Source: Ganoderma boninense (lineage: Eukaryota; Basidiomycota; Agaricomycetes; Polyporales; Polyporaceae). Taken from it: a DNA stretch of 64,000 nucleotides. Shown in pieces: positions 1-11,281 of this stretch. The position numbers and the translations under genes are program-made. The notes beneath the pieces are model-generated. The model made no database searches and had not been told where the DNA came from. It worked only from the letters and a program-made list of their open reading frames with translations. The stretch covers positions 2,418,001-2,482,000 of the forward strand of contig CM035311.1 in the NCBI GenBank assembly GCA_002900995.3. Reading direction: 5' to 3'. Numbering within the stretch: the stretch's first letter is position 1; the number at the start of each line of letters is the position of its first letter.

Positions 1-156
1 GGCGGAACGATGAAAGTGGAGTTCGGGGATGCCAGGTAGCTCGACGGAGTCGTGGTAGTCTGCCAACGTTGAGAATGGTTAATGTTCCCGTCGACCGTCG
101 CAACATGGACAGCGGCGAAGGAAACGAAACATACCACCAGAGACCAGGGCAGCCAT
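1..156 (-). CDS. 5' end of an unidentified gene leaving the left edge
   Basis: I read a start codon at 156 (minus) in a good context (AAACC before ATGGCT). A 22-nt first exon (156-135) ends at a GTATGT donor. A CATTAACC/TCTCAAC branch region and a TTGGCAG acceptor follow, and exon 2 begins at 59 and stays open to the edge. The first residues would be MAALVSGDYHDSVELPG. A TATA box lies about 120 bp upstream. This is too short to assign a family. The support is the matching promoter, start, intron and open frame; the main doubt is that only about 27 codons are visible. Confidence 0.5.
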
Positions 157-277
157 GGTTTAAGCTCGTACTGGGATGGAGGAGGTTGGAGATGAAGGCT
201 AGTAGTGTAATGCTCGCTGGAGGCGTAAACTCAACTATGGGGGAGTCGACACTGACCCTCCGCCTCTTGAGGCGTCC

Positions 278-284
278 TTTTATA
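278..284 (-). promoter_or_regulatory. TATA box for the left-edge gene
   Basis: On the minus strand the sequence reads GTATAAAAGG, with ACCAATGG (CCAAT-like) just upstream. It sits about 122 bp before the proposed ATG at 156. Spacing and match to the consensus are good; transcription start was not seen directly. Confidence 0.5.
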
Positions 285-1825
285 CAGCCATTGGTCTCGG
301 CCGGGGGATCCTCGCCAGACCGTCCGGTGTGTGATAAAAACCGAAAATTCGCGAGGTAAAATGCTGAGAGACGGTAGTGCCCTCCGGATGAAGTTGAAAT
401 CGGCAACGTGTTCTCTCGCAGGCGATCCAGGCCTTCGTGCATTTGACATCTGCCGCCGTGATATGTGGACTCCTAGTATTCCAAACGGAAAAAAAAACAG
501 AGCGTGCCATTTGCTTCGCTGCGCCATCGGAGAATACAAGACGTACCATATGCAGCGGGACCGGCATTCCCAGCATTCGAGAGTGCCTTTTCCGCAGGCC
601 TGCATCAGCTGCGACACTTCACATCAAGTTGTGCCATCGACCGAAAACGCTTGGTGCCTCGTGGTAGGGGCGTAGCCCGAACACTGTCTGGCGAGATGTG
701 ATATTGGTGCTCTATGCTCCTTTTGAAGGACTCCTCGTTCGTACATTCTTGTGAAGGGAACATGGAGCTCACCGGTACGTCAGGGTGCAAACTTCAAGAG
801 ATCATGGATCTGAGAGGTGTGGCTCCGACTCGGAATCTGCATTAAAGCTGGTTGGTACGGAGTTGAAGTACGAGACAATTGTTCGCTTTTGTGGTTTTAC
901 GTATTATAAGAATGGGTGAGCTTTACCGTCGACTCGGAACGCCTCACCAAGTCATATCCTGGTGATTCCCGTTGATGATTCTGTCCAGGTAGTTTCAGGG
1001 GCAGAATAGAGGCACCACAGATCCTATCAGAAGGGGCCATCGAAATGTGCGGATTGAGTATTTGGGATTACCATGACGAGGAATTTGTCGTTGGACTTGC
1101 AGGGGAGTCTTTGCTGAACTAGCGCCTCAGGATCCTGGCGGATAGATCAAATGATACGAAGTTGGGTGCCAGTCGGTTCATCAAAGAATTTGTGACAGAT
1201 TCCAAGGGTGCCGCTAGACCGCCGATCCACGGGTGCGTCCAACTTCAAGGCCCAGGGCAAGATACTGAAGTCGGAGTCTCCTACAACTAGATCTGGCAAA
1301 CTTATGAGTCATACGTCAATCCGATTGTGCCACCCACATACACGAAGAAGGAAAACAAAGAGATGTCTCTCCTGTGTCTCTCCCTCCGAGTCACTTGTCT
1401 CCCAGGGCAGACGATAAATGACCTTGTTGCGTGAGGGGAGGACGGTCATATACCGAGTCACTGAACAAAAGGCGTTCCTGGGCTAAGTAAGTAAGTCTGA
1501 TTCCTTTCTGACACTGCCGCCGTGACCGTGACGTTATGTACTCCGAGTTGGTCCGATAGTTCGTTGCTTGAGTGATGTTGGATGGATAATCATAGATTCA
1601 TACGGAGTTTAACTCGCATCGCCAACACATCGGTCGATTTGTCCCAGGGCCTCGGCCCGTTGAAAGTCGTGGACTGGGGCCGCTCAAGCGGCTCAACCAA
1701 CGGGGGTCATAGTGGCAACCTTTTACAACCGCAAGCCAATTGCAATGCCTGGCCAGTGCCATTCGAATTTCGGGGGCCTGGCTTTTTACGTAATCGATGG
1801 CGCAGCAGGAGCCCGATTTGGGAGG
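285..1825. other. Intergenic, no gene seen
   Basis: Only short overlapping open frames without recognisable motifs or consistent splice structure are present on either strand. It separates the left-edge gene (minus) from the kinase-like gene (plus), so it holds both upstream regions. Confidence 0.5.
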
Positions 1826-1833
1826 TTTAAAAG
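1826..1833 (+). promoter_or_regulatory. TATA-like element before the APH-fold gene
   Basis: The sequence TTTAAAAG lies 116 bp before the proposed ATG at 1949. The spacing resembles that of the TATA box at 278-284 to its own ATG. It supports placing the first exon near 1949 rather than at the internal Met codon 2193. Confidence 0.35.
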
Positions 1834-1948
1834 CAACTCAAACTGGGACCAGAACCACGCTCCCGACGCCTTGACTCTTGCCCTGTCGTCCCAGCCCGAT
1901 TTTCGTCAGCCTTGCAAAACACCTCCTCAACTCTGACGTCCACCAAGG

Positions 1949-3140
1949 ATGGCTCACCTAGTTGGTGCGATTCCCCTCTTGTTGTGGCGATATCCCCGCG
2001 TCCTAACAACGTCGTGTACCGTCCGTATCTATTCCCGATTCCCCCGACCACACTGGTACCACTATCGAGACAGATATCCTACAAAATAGTATTGCACGCC
2101 ACGACACTCCGACACCTGCCCTCCAGCCGGAGGAGTTCGACCGTTCTACTCTCGGCGCTATCAAAGACCAAGCTGTCCTCGCGAAATTACTCATGGCGAG
2201 CAAGATCACCCAAGTCGACTATCGAAAGGCACTCGATGCCATCTGGCGCGAACATGAGCCTCCACCGCGTCTCGAAGACATCCAAATACTGTACTCCGCG
2301 ACCACACCGCCAGTTATATCTCCTGCGGTGGTTTTAGAGCGCCTCCAACACCCTCTCCAGACCGCAGATGCCACTCAGAGCTTCCGAGTCGAGAGGATCA
2401 CTGATACGGTGATTGTCAAATACGGACGTGTTCTCCACGCCGAGATGGAGACGATGTTCTTTGTCAAGGAACACACGCGGATCCCGGTTCCCGATGTCCA
2501 CCTCCTCTTCGTCCTTGGGGACGACACGTACCTTGTGATGGAGTATATCCCGGGGGGAGACCTTCAACAACTATGGCCGAGTCTTCAAGAGACTGAACGC
2601 CGACTTGTGATGTCACAAGTTCAGCAGTACCTCCATGATCTCCGCGCCATCACTCCCCCTTCCACCATCCCTGGACCTATCGGCGGCTGCGTATGCCGCG
2701 GCCTTTGGTTCTCTGAATTCGGTGCTGGCCCCTTCAAATCACATCAGGAGTTGGTGGACTGGTGGAACTCGAAGCTTCCCCAGGTTCATGATCACCGCGG
2801 TGACGCGCCTGATCTGGCTGAGCGGTTGCAGGCAGACCATCCCTTGGTGTTCACGCATGGCGACATTGCGCCACGGAACCTCGTCTTGCGCGACGGCGTC
2901 GTGTGGGTCCTAGATTGGGAACAAGCTGGGTGGTATCCGGCCTATCTCGAATACGCCTTCATCGCAAGCGAGACAGGGAGTTGGGACGACCCCACCCCGA
3001 AGGATTGGATAGATACCATGCTGTCGCTCATACCTCACTACGAGCGCGAACACGAGATTCTGAAGAGAGCACACCCTCGAATTGCGCCAGGTTTTGATCC
3101 TGTCTTGGGGAGTGCTCGTGCCCAAGCCCTGGCTGATTAA
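1949..3140 (+). CDS. Aminoglycoside-phosphotransferase (APH)-fold kinase-like protein
   Basis: Two-exon model: 1949-1964 and 2074-3140, joined in phase 1 (donor G|GTGCGA, branch CTAAC at 2004, acceptor GACAG|AT), about 360 residues. The frame is open well upstream of the Met at 2193 and reads like protein, so 2193 is probably internal. The protein shows the APH layout: a Lys in VIVKYG (ATP anchor), the hinge LVMEYIPGG, the catalytic loop HGDIAPRNLVL (Asp general base, Asn metal ligand) and the metal-binding Asp in VLDWEQAGWYP. These are the active-site residues of this eukaryotic-like kinase fold. Fungal genomes carry many such APH/ChoK-like genes whose substrates are unknown; drug resistance should not be assumed. 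The catalytic motifs are intact. Confidence 0.85.
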
Positions 3141-4051
3141 CCTTTACCACCGTCCGTGGCCCCTGGATATCCCTTTCTGTTTAACAACAATCGCTTTGTT
3201 GATGTAGTCAAGCTGTTTACGGTGTATGTGGCCACGCGAATTGATTTGTACTATGGTGGTGGGATAGCTTGTGTAAAACTATATCCATCGAGTGCCATCT
3301 CTCCGCAATGTCTGCGTTCACAGTGCATTATCCAAAGCCACTTATCTTTTCGTGGGCAAGGTGTCACCTCATACAAATCCTTCAATCTTGATATTTTAAC
3401 TCCGACTGCTATATTTTCAAGAAAAGAATCCTCTCGCCTAATGAGACTCTGACCCCGGGTGCAAACCACACTCGGAACCACCTGCGACAATGCTGTAAAG
3501 GTCGCATCCCTCAGAACTAGAACTTCAATATAAAAATCTGTTCCTGTAGAGCCTTGCCTGCCTTTCTGCCTTTCTTTCGTTCTTTCTTTCTTTCTTAACT
3601 CCATCTATTGCCCTGCGACTCGGAAGCCGTCACGGTTCCTCATGGGCGAGCCTTAAATGTATCCAGCTTGGTACGCGAGGAGAATGTAAGTCGGCTGTAC
3701 AAATGAAGACATACTTGTATTACAAGTCCCAGCCTCTTTGTGCCGGACAGTGCGAACTTGAAGTTACGGCAGCAGGTGACCGATGCCTGATTCTGATTGG
3801 GTTTAATAGATCTCGCTATCTTCAGCTTCCCTGCTTCGAGTTCGAGGACGCAAAGCGTATCCTTTGTACTCTTCCACGCGCCCACAACATTCGAGGTCGT
3901 GGAAGCCGCGTGCTGGTCAGCGGTCTGAGGGATACGCGAGGCTTCAACCTTCAACACAGGTCCCTCCGAGTCGGTCCATCCTCTTTCTTGGTCCCAACGG
4001 CTCACTGGCAGTTCACTCCCCAATCCCTCCCATTGTCCCATTGTCAACTTG
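3141..4051. other. Intergenic
   Basis: No supported gene. It contains the 3' flank of the APH-fold gene, a CTTT-rich microsatellite (3551-3596) and the upstream region of the Gag-like gene. Open frames here (for example 3703-4059 plus, 3640-4329 minus) have no recognisable motifs and overlap real coding sequence antisense. Confidence 0.5.
3551..3596. repeat. CTTT-rich microsatellite
   Basis: An imperfect pyrimidine run built from CTTT/CCTT units, degenerate at the left and cleaner at the right end. It lies in the 3' flank of the APH-fold gene. Probably a simple repeat without function. Confidence 0.8.
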
Positions 4052-4648
4052 ATGTCTGAGCAGAGCTCACAGGATCGGACACCCCTCCGCTCTCCACCGT
4101 ACGTCGTTGAGAAGTGGTTCACGAGTCCCGGAAGCCTCATCCTTCGTTCTCTTTCCAGACCAGAGTATGTCCACGCTCTATACTTGCCAATGGCCCCGGG
4201 GGACTCCATGCCCGCCGGATCCACCTCTGCACCAAACACCGCGCCGATCGATGTCTCCTCCCTTCTTCTCCCCGAGCACCTGCGACTCACCCGCGGGACC
4301 TGGGCTGCATACAAGCGAACTCTCCCCATCCTCTGCGCCCTGAGAGGGGTGGATGACCACCTCTATAACGGCCGTCCAGAAGGGCGCGTGCCGGACAAGA
4401 AATGGGAGGACGACGACATGCTCTGCAAAGCGATCATCCTGTTCAACATCAAGGATAGAACATATTTCGAGCGTGTCTCCAACTCTGCTCAGCACGACGC
4501 GTCTCAAATTTGGAATGCGATCGCGTCCACGCACGAGTGGCACGCGTGGAAGGACGCGACATCTGCAGAACAGGCGTCGGCAATCGTGGGTGTAACGACC
4601 GTCTTGGGGTTGGCTTGCATGGTTCTATTCTCCAACCTCGGTCGGTAG
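4052..4648 (+). CDS. Orphan copia-Gag-like protein with a C-terminal membrane anchor
   Basis: The frame runs 198 codons from ATG 4052 (a TTG codon lies just before). The middle has the pattern of copia-type Gag N-terminal domains: LTRGTWAAYKRTL, then a Trp-Asp region (KKWEDDDMLCKAIILFNIKD) and a QIWNAIASTHE segment. The end (AIVGVTTVLGLACMVLFSNL) is a hydrophobic helix right at the C-terminus, like a tail anchor. A GTACGT...TTTCCAG pair at about 4099-4158 marks a 60-nt in-frame intron that could be removed without changing the frame. No zinc knuckle, protease, integrase or reverse transcriptase follows, and no LTR was noticed. It may be a domesticated Gag or a relic. Family assignment is from motif resemblance only. 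Confidence 0.6.
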   Translation: MSEQSSQDRTPLRSPPYVVEKWFTSPGSLILRSLSRPEYVHALYLPMAPGDSMPAGSTSAPNTAPIDVSSLLLPEHLRLTRGTWAAYKRTLPILCALRGVDDHLYNGRPEGRVPDKKWEDDDMLCKAIILFNIKDRTYFERVSNSAQHDASQIWNAIASTHEWHAWKDATSAEQASAIVGVTTVLGLACMVLFSNLGR

Positions 4649-5387
4649 GCTTGGTTTGTGCCTCGTATACTTTTTGCATAGAATGCTGCGGCGTGGCTAG
4701 TGCGAGGGTCGCTTCTTGCCGATTGCCGAATGACAGCACACCACCATACGGATCCGATCGCAATTGCCTCGAAGTCTATACGTTGTGTTCGCTCCGCAGA
4801 CTTTGTAGAACATATGACTCTCCATCTGGCTGTGGCTTCCTATGTGTACGGTATGTTAGCTTATACAGTCGGGACAGAGGAAGAAAGGCATCCCTTGTCT
4901 TTCTAGGTCACAAGCATTTAATCTGATGCATGGACCATCTGAAAGGAGATACAGTGCAGGTGGACTGGCCAGATCTTGAGGAACAAATGCAATCTCCAGT
5001 CTTGACTTTCTGAACTGGAGGAGGGCGGGCTTTCAAACGTTGAGACATAAACAGCCGACTGACTTCAAAGTGTTCGTCTATGCCGAAAGGGTCGGGGCGT
5101 AGCAGAATGCATTCAATAACAGTGTGGTCAGTACATTACGATTAGCATGTTACGCAGATACCGTAAATAAATAGCACGGCGCATGTGATGTGGGGGGCAA
5201 GGACCGATGAGCACCAAAGCCGAGGAGTAGTTCCCTGGGTATCCAAAGGGTGCAATCGTTTATGTGTATCCGTAAATGTCGTCTGTTCGATGACATTAGA
5301 GAGGAAGGGAGAGGGGAGTATCGGGGTCGGTCGGTGCCACGGCCGTGTCGCGTGGCCGTTGATGGCGAATAATGTTGCTGTCGCTGC
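4649..5387. other. Intergenic between convergent genes
   Basis: Holds the 3' flanks of the Gag-like gene (plus) and the sterol acyltransferase (minus). I see no gene or repeat here. Confidence 0.5.
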
Positions 5388-7572
5388 TCAATACGCGCAG
5401 TAGGCGACGCAGAGCAGCGGGAACCCCGCATACAGTCCGACCCAGAAGACCATGTTCCCGAGGAGCCTGTTTCGACGGATCGCTGGGACTCGTCCGATCG
5501 CGATGAGCGGGATCTGCGCAATCTATACCCAGCAGGTCGTCAGCCCCGTACTTAAAGCGAGAGGCGAAGAACGCAAACGTACCTGCATAGCAAAGAGGTA
5601 GAACCGGATCTTCTTGGTCACGATTGCCATGACGAGCTCGTGCGCGGCCGCGCTGAGTAGGAATGTGAGGAACATCGCGCTCTGGCGGGTGAGCTTGTAG
5701 GAGCTCATCGTCGACGCGTAGACATGCCGGAGAAGGAATGTGTGCACGGGCTTGTTCCACTTGCGCGAGAACTCGTCCCAGGAAGTCGAGTTCCACCAGT
5801 CATCGTAGAACTGGCGGTCTGCGAAGCTACAACCACAGCATCAGTCTAGTTTTGTATGAGATGGCACTTTACCCACTAGCTCATTTCTGCGAAGCCGTTG
5901 CATATGCATTCTGAAACACCGTCAGATGATGCACACTGTATAAGCCAGCGAACTCCTACCGAAGATGATGTAGAACAACAACAGATACGAAAGCATGAAC
6001 GGCATCGCCAAGTCGAGCAGGCTCCGGATGAAGCTCTGGTCCGGCGTCGGCGTGAGCGGGATAATGAACGTCTCCACGATCGTGTACAGCAGAGCGAATG
6101 TCCCGAAGAACGCCACCGTCTTCTCGAACACGTACAACGGCCTGATCCCGTCCGTCCGCGGGTATTCGAGCTCGTACACCAGCGTTGGTGTCAGCTGGTA
6201 CCACGCAAAGTCACGCAGGGTGATGTTTGCCGGCCATCGCACCTTGCCCTCGACTGCGCCAGTCAGTTCGCGCTCGAGCTCAACATGGTGTTTCGCGAGC
6301 GCGGCAACTGCCTCGTCGTGGTGGTGCGTCAGGATCTCGGACGATGTGGGCGGGTACGTCGGGACGCCGCCCGGGCCGAACGCCGCGTCCACACTCGCAT
6401 CCGCGACAGTCGTCTTGACGCCACTAGCGGTCGCGGTGGTGGCCTGAGAACCCACTGCGCGCTGGAGGCGTTGGCGGAGCGTGACGGCGGTGCGCGCGTC
6501 GACGTAGGACGTGGTGCTGCCCGCGGGCGCGTCTTCGGGAACGTCCGGCGTCCCGCTCTGGATCGGGGACTCTGCTTGCACTATCGCGGATTCGGCCCAC
6601 TGCAGCGCTGCGTCCCATCCACCGACAGCATCGGTCGCCTCCTTGAGCTGGGCGAGGACGCGTTGGGCTTGTTTGTCTACATTTCCGAGTTGGCCGTTGG
6701 TGCTGAGATACGAGTGCATCTTCATGATCATGACCTGAGGATGCCAGGGCGGTTAGTGATGGGAGCGGTCCGACGAGACGGTGTAATACAGTTCGCGGTC
6801 TCCAACCCGATGCGCGCATAGGCGGATAATCGCAATCTTGCCAGCGAATGATGGAGGTGGCGGCCACTGCGCGCGCGAGGACGCGGAGGAAGGGAAGGGG
6901 AGAGGATGAGCCACTTAACGAGAGGTACTCACGAATGAGTGTAGGGTGAGGAACCCAGACTGAACCCAAGGCCAGTGTCTGGTCCGGCGTACGGTATGAA
7001 CGACGCACGGACTATCGCGTTGAATCAAATACTACGCACCTGTTGAACGTCCACGTAATCGCAACGAAGAGGACTGCACATTGCCACAGATGCTGGATGA
7101 CGAGCCCAAGCCAATAGTACTTGATCCAGCCCTTCGAGATGGCCTTCGCGAACGGTACGCAGAGTCCTGTGTTGAGCACGAGGACTGCGTCGGACAGCGC
7201 GAGGGTGAGCCCGTCGCTAGTGATCATGGATGCGAACTCGAAGTTGAGTGGCCAGCCATGGGTCTCCATGGAGCGAACATAAGTGCGGAGGGTGAAGAGG
7301 AAGAGCGATATCCAAAAGAGCGTGAAGAATCCGCGGAACTGGTTGGACGTGCTGTTTTCATTAGATATGTCGAAAAGCGACTTGCGGGGCGCGAAGGTGA
7401 CCATGGCGCGGAGTTTGTTCTGTGCGGAAGAGCGGTAGGGCGGGGAGACGTAGACGGCGCCGTGTGCGACGACGGAGGACGCTGACGCGGAGGAGGCCAT
7501 GGAGGCAGTGGAGGTGTTTGGAGAGATGAGTGGCGGGGAAGACGCGGGGGAGGAGGAGGATGAGGAAGCCAT
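5388..7572 (-). CDS. ARE2: Sterol O-acyltransferase (ARE1/ARE2 type, MBOAT family)
   Basis: Makes steryl esters from sterol and acyl-CoA in the ER membrane for storage in lipid droplets. Six exons (about 7572-7040, 6978-6933, 6734-5960, 5910-5877, 5826-5583, 5522-5388) give a 588-residue frame with all phases agreeing. The start is the ATG at 7572, because the open frame before it only has TTG. Visible family signatures: HWPWVQSGFLTLHSF then MKMHSY, the loop-end CNGFAE, the SOAT motif FYDDWWN and the MBOAT catalytic His in AAAHELV, among several hydrophobic segments. The N-terminus is Ser/Ala-rich and cytosolic-looking. Length fits fungal ARE enzymes. Exon 4 is only 34 nt. The choice between ARE1 and ARE2 is arbitrary. 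Confidence 0.92.
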
Positions 7573-8629
7573 GGTCAAGTGGACATGGGACGCGGACCAA
7601 GCGATCGTATTAGAGCCTCTTACAGCAAGAGCCAGGCAAGAGCAGAGCAGAGCAGCGCAATCGAGACGCGCGAGCTGCTTATTCGGGACACGCGCCGTCC
7701 TACGTCATCGCTCGTACTTTCTCCCGGTCACAGTCCTCACCGCGTCAGCTTTCTTACCAACCCACGCGCAACCCACGGTCTCAACAGCTTACTTCTCGAT
7801 CACCACCAACCGAAAACATACAAAAATGGGCCGTGACCTCCCCCACTCCGCGCTCAGCCTCAGTCATATCCACTACCAAACCTCTTCGGGCCTGTTCTGA
7901 CTCTTCTTCTCGTCAGCACGTTCACCCGTCCGACCCCGCCGGCCAAAGTTTACAGAGAACTGGAAGTGGAGAAAGGAATCTTGTTAGACGGCGCGTTACT
8001 AAGTAAACCACTTGTGCGCCACCACGGGCGTGGGTCCCGGCCATGCATCCATGAGCCAGGCGCCACACGCAATCACAAGGCATACCCAAGGAGCCAGAGG
8101 CCGAATACAATCCAGGCACGCAACCTTCCGGACCCACTTATTCCTGCATGAACAGTGCCCACAGCTCCGCCAAAGAGCATAGTGTGTTGCCGTCTTCCGC
8201 AAGTCCCATGCGGTCGTTGCGAACATTGAGGACGATATCCGGCTTGCACAGGGCTACTTGAGCTGCGCTCTTATGTTCTGTTAGGCTTGTTTGGTTTTGA
8301 TCCCTGAATGCATCACAAGGCGCGGCGGGGGACACTTGTGGCACCGCAGGTGTATCGGATAATCTCTTGGAGGTGGAGGATTTTTGATGGCCAGCTTGAA
8401 CACGGGTCGATAATGCATCGTTCCTCGTTCGGATGGGCTACTTCTTGAATTGGGTGCCGTTACGCTGCATACTGTGCTTCAGCTACGTCAGTGAAGAAAG
8501 TGGAATGAAACACATCAGGTGGGACGTACGCTGGTCAGACGATGTACTGTTGAATGTAGTGATGCCCCGAGAATGTACAGGAGGATATACTCTCCTGCCC
8601 GTGCCACTGGAAGACCAAACAAGCTTTGT
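7573..8629. other. Upstream region of the sterol acyltransferase, no other gene seen
   Basis: The first few hundred bases are the likely promoter and leader of the minus-strand acyltransferase. The rest shows only short open frames without motifs. Confidence 0.45.
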
Positions 8630-9221
8630 TCAACCTTGAAGCCAACCCGCAATCAAGATGAATGGCGTTCCAAAGAGGCGAAGGAACGCGTTCTTTCGCA
8701 ACAGCAGTGCCACACTCCACTTCACTCTGGCATAGGCACAGCTTCCGCGGACAATCGACGATCTCCACGTCCGAAGATCTGACAAGTCAGCCCGAGCACG
8801 CAGGACTGAAGGAGTTGGCACTCACCAGGTCCCAGATCAGACTTGGCATAATGCGTCCATTTCAAACCAATCAAGCACAGCGAAAAGGTCTGCATTAGAA
8901 TTTGTTTACCATTCCGAACGAGTACTGAATGATGGTAAGTAACCGTTGGCTGCGAGAGGCGATGTGCACTGCCGAGATCGCAGGTGACAGTGGAGCATTT
9001 CGACCACCAACACTGAATTAGCATAGAAAACGCCCACTATCCAAAAGCTGCGCAGCACGCATACGTGTCTCCCCCAGTCCTGCACCTGCAGCTGCGACAG
9101 ATGGGAGTAAGCGAGAGCTAGCGCGATGATCAAGAAAACTCACCAAAGCGCGATGGGCCTTGAAAATACGAATAGACGATAGGGTCAGGACTACATGGAT
9201 GTGGGTGCCTAACACAGGCAA
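8630..9221 (-). pseudogene. Possible decayed or unresolved multi-pass membrane protein gene
   Basis: Several adjacent minus-strand open segments encode hydrophobic stretches (for example IIALALAYSHLS, a segment with ILMQTFSLCLIGLK, and VVLTLSSIRIFKAHR) that could be exons of one small membrane protein. The pattern recalls basidiomycete DUF6533/6534-like proteins. I could not assemble a continuous model with clean start and splice sites, so this may be a relic or a gene I fail to resolve. Weak support. Confidence 0.25.
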
Positions 9222-9479
9222 TAACAGTTGGATTGTTGGTGGTACATATGGGGGTGACTGCTACACGGAACCCAGGAGGTGATAGTTGAGGAAATAAACG
9301 AGAACAACAAGGATTGTGGGTTATTTACGGATGCAGGAAGCATCCCTATCCGGACAGAAAGAAAGCTTAAGAAAAACAACAGTCAGACAGCGATGGAAGT
9401 GTCCCAGTCGGCAAAGCACGACGATAGCAGGGAGTATTAGAGGGAATTAATAAAAGGCAAGGAGACCAAGCCAAGTCAA

Positions 9480-10119
9480 TCATAGCCTTGTGACAGCTTT
9501 TGCGTCCAGTGGCATTCCTGAAATCCGCACGTGCCTTGTTTCAGTCAAGAAGCACGACGATTTGAAAGAATCACGCACCTGAAGGGTCGATGCCGTTGGC
9601 TGCAAGCCACTGGTTTTGCCGAATCAACCGTGCTTGGTCAAAGCTAGGAAGGCACAAGTGTCAGCACTTCTTGATACTCCCATGCCTCCCAAACATCCCT
9701 CCTTCTTGAAACAACCTCACGATACCCTCGCCACAGGAGAAAGAGATGGGTAGAGAAGACTTACTTTACCCGCTCCCGGCGCATGATGTCCAGCACCTCC
9801 TGAGTTCCGCGCTCGTCGAGACCAGCCCTGGAATCGCCATCCCGGATGTTTGCCTCGATATCGAACGTCGAAGACGTGAGCCCTGCGTCGGCCTGCTCTG
9901 CGAATGTCGACACGGGCTGGTAGTGCCCGAGCCGAGGGAACAGGGAGCGCATGGGGTTGAAGAGCGCAGCTCGGTACCGGAACGACACTGTCGACGTGTA
10001 TGCATGCATCAGCCAATCATCCACCTGGGTGCGAGCGTGGGCAGAAGAGGGAGAGAACGGGAGCACGCACACATTACCAGTAATGCTGAGAGGGCGAACA
10101 CGGACAACCAGAAGTACAT
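9480..10119 (-). CDS. Small fungal membrane protein, DUF2015 family
   Basis: Four exons (about 10119-10078, 10024-9765, 9643-9579, 9517-9480) give a 134-residue protein with agreeing phases. It begins MYFWLSVFALSALL, a hydrophobic N-terminal anchor or signal-like helix, and carries a conserved block STFDIEANIRDGDSRAGLD followed by a segment ending NGIDPSGMPLDAKAV, which I recognise as the DUF2015 pattern. Function of the family is unknown. It shares a roughly 257-bp upstream region with the divergent EMC5 gene, whose product is also a small ER-membrane protein, so shared regulation is possible but not shown. Confidence 0.8.
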
Positions 10120-10376
10120 CGTGCTTGTGGGGGGCTTTATCGCTTGCGGCAGTTGCGGGGGGCGCGCTCAGGCTGGACCTCATTGGCCACGACATATATC
10201 CGAGGCCCCACGTGCCCCGCCGCAGCGCGCGCGCTCCGCCTGTTGCGCGGCCTGGGCCGCCCGCACCGCGTTCCAGCCAAGCTCTCTTTGCCTCCGTCGG
10301 TGACCGTTACCACTCCCGCTCCTGCTTCCGCCGTCCGCAACGCCGCTCTGGTGCTGTTGCGGGTAGACTCTTCACG
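10120..10376. promoter_or_regulatory. Bidirectional upstream region, DUF2015 / EMC5
   Basis: Only 257 bp separate the two divergent start codons. Near 10190-10200 is a CGACATATATCCG stretch (TATA-like, in the middle) next to an ATTGG box (CCAAT on the minus strand). Role inferred from position and these boxes. Confidence 0.45.
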
Positions 10377-10968
10377 ATGCTAGGGGGACTCCTGCTGCTC
10401 GTCGCGACGGTCGCGCTCCTTCATGGTCAGGACCTGTGACTCTCGCCTCTCTGCTTCCGAATTCCGTGGCGCTGATTTGGTCACGGCTTGGCTATGTACT
10501 CGCAGCCGCCTATTCGACGTACGAACGTGAGTGCCACACATCTTTTGTAGCATATGCTCTCGTTGACGGATGGCCACCCGTGATGGTTGGCTTCGGCGGT
10601 GCAGACCTTTCACATCTCAAGGCTTTGGGCCGTCCAGAAGGTGCATTACCAAACGACGTGAGTAGCCTGCACATACCACTAGCAGGCCAAGGCGTTGAAT
10701 CGTTGTTGCGCCTTTCAGATTGTCGTAGAGGCAGTCATAGCTCTCGTCCTCGCCATCGTCGGCGCAACTATCCGAAGTCCCTCCTTGCGAGAAGTGACAT
10801 GGCGGAGCGAGATGAAGCGTCGGTGCGTACCTCATCTCACTTGTCTCAGCATACGGGCCTTCTGACGTGGTAAACAGAGCATTGGAAGAGGAAGAGGATC
10901 CACGCATGTCGTTCGACAAATTTCTGCAGCGCGCTGGGATCGTACCAAAAGCCGCCTCATCGTCATGA
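10377..10968 (+). CDS. EMC5: ER membrane protein complex subunit 5 (EMC5/MMgT)
   Basis: Subunit of the EMC insertase that places membrane proteins in the ER. Five exons (about 10377-10425, 10506-10526, 10605-10657, 10719-10822, 10878-10968) give 105 residues, matching the family's size. Visible features: an N-terminal hydrophobic helix MLGGLLLLVATVALLHAAYST, the conserved loop ending LPNDIVVEAVIAL, a second helix (VIALVLAIVGATI), and a hydrophilic cytosolic end SFDKFLQRAGIVPK. Exon 2 is only 21 nt. The arrangement 'helix - short loop with LP.DI - helix' is that of MMGT1/EMC5. All exon phases agree. Confidence 0.85.
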
Positions 10969-11281
10969 TGCTTTGTATGTCACGCCTGTCTAGAGCATTT
11001 GACGCACTTCTTGGCTTCATATTTGTGATGAACCCTCACCCCATACATCTTCCATCCCACTGCAACGCTCGAACTGGAATCCGCTCCGAGCCGTCCAACA
11101 TGTTCCATTCCAAGTGTATGTATCGCCTATCCAAATCCCATCACGATTATAATGCACCAATCCTCTCCATGTCCACGGCCAGCCGTGCAATGCGTGTTCG
11201 CAATCGCACCCTAAGGATACCTTCGACCTCAAGCGCTCACCCATTAATTCCCCCGTGAGCCCTTCCCATCCGCCCTCCCGT

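Noticed and set aside
2193..3140. Start of the APH-fold gene at Met 2193
   Set aside because: The frame stays open upstream with protein-like sequence and joins in phase to a good ATG at 1949 behind a TATA-like box.
5898..6821. 307-codon plus-strand open frame
   Set aside because: It is antisense to the sterol acyltransferase exon 3, whose motifs and splice phases are convincing; no motif of its own.
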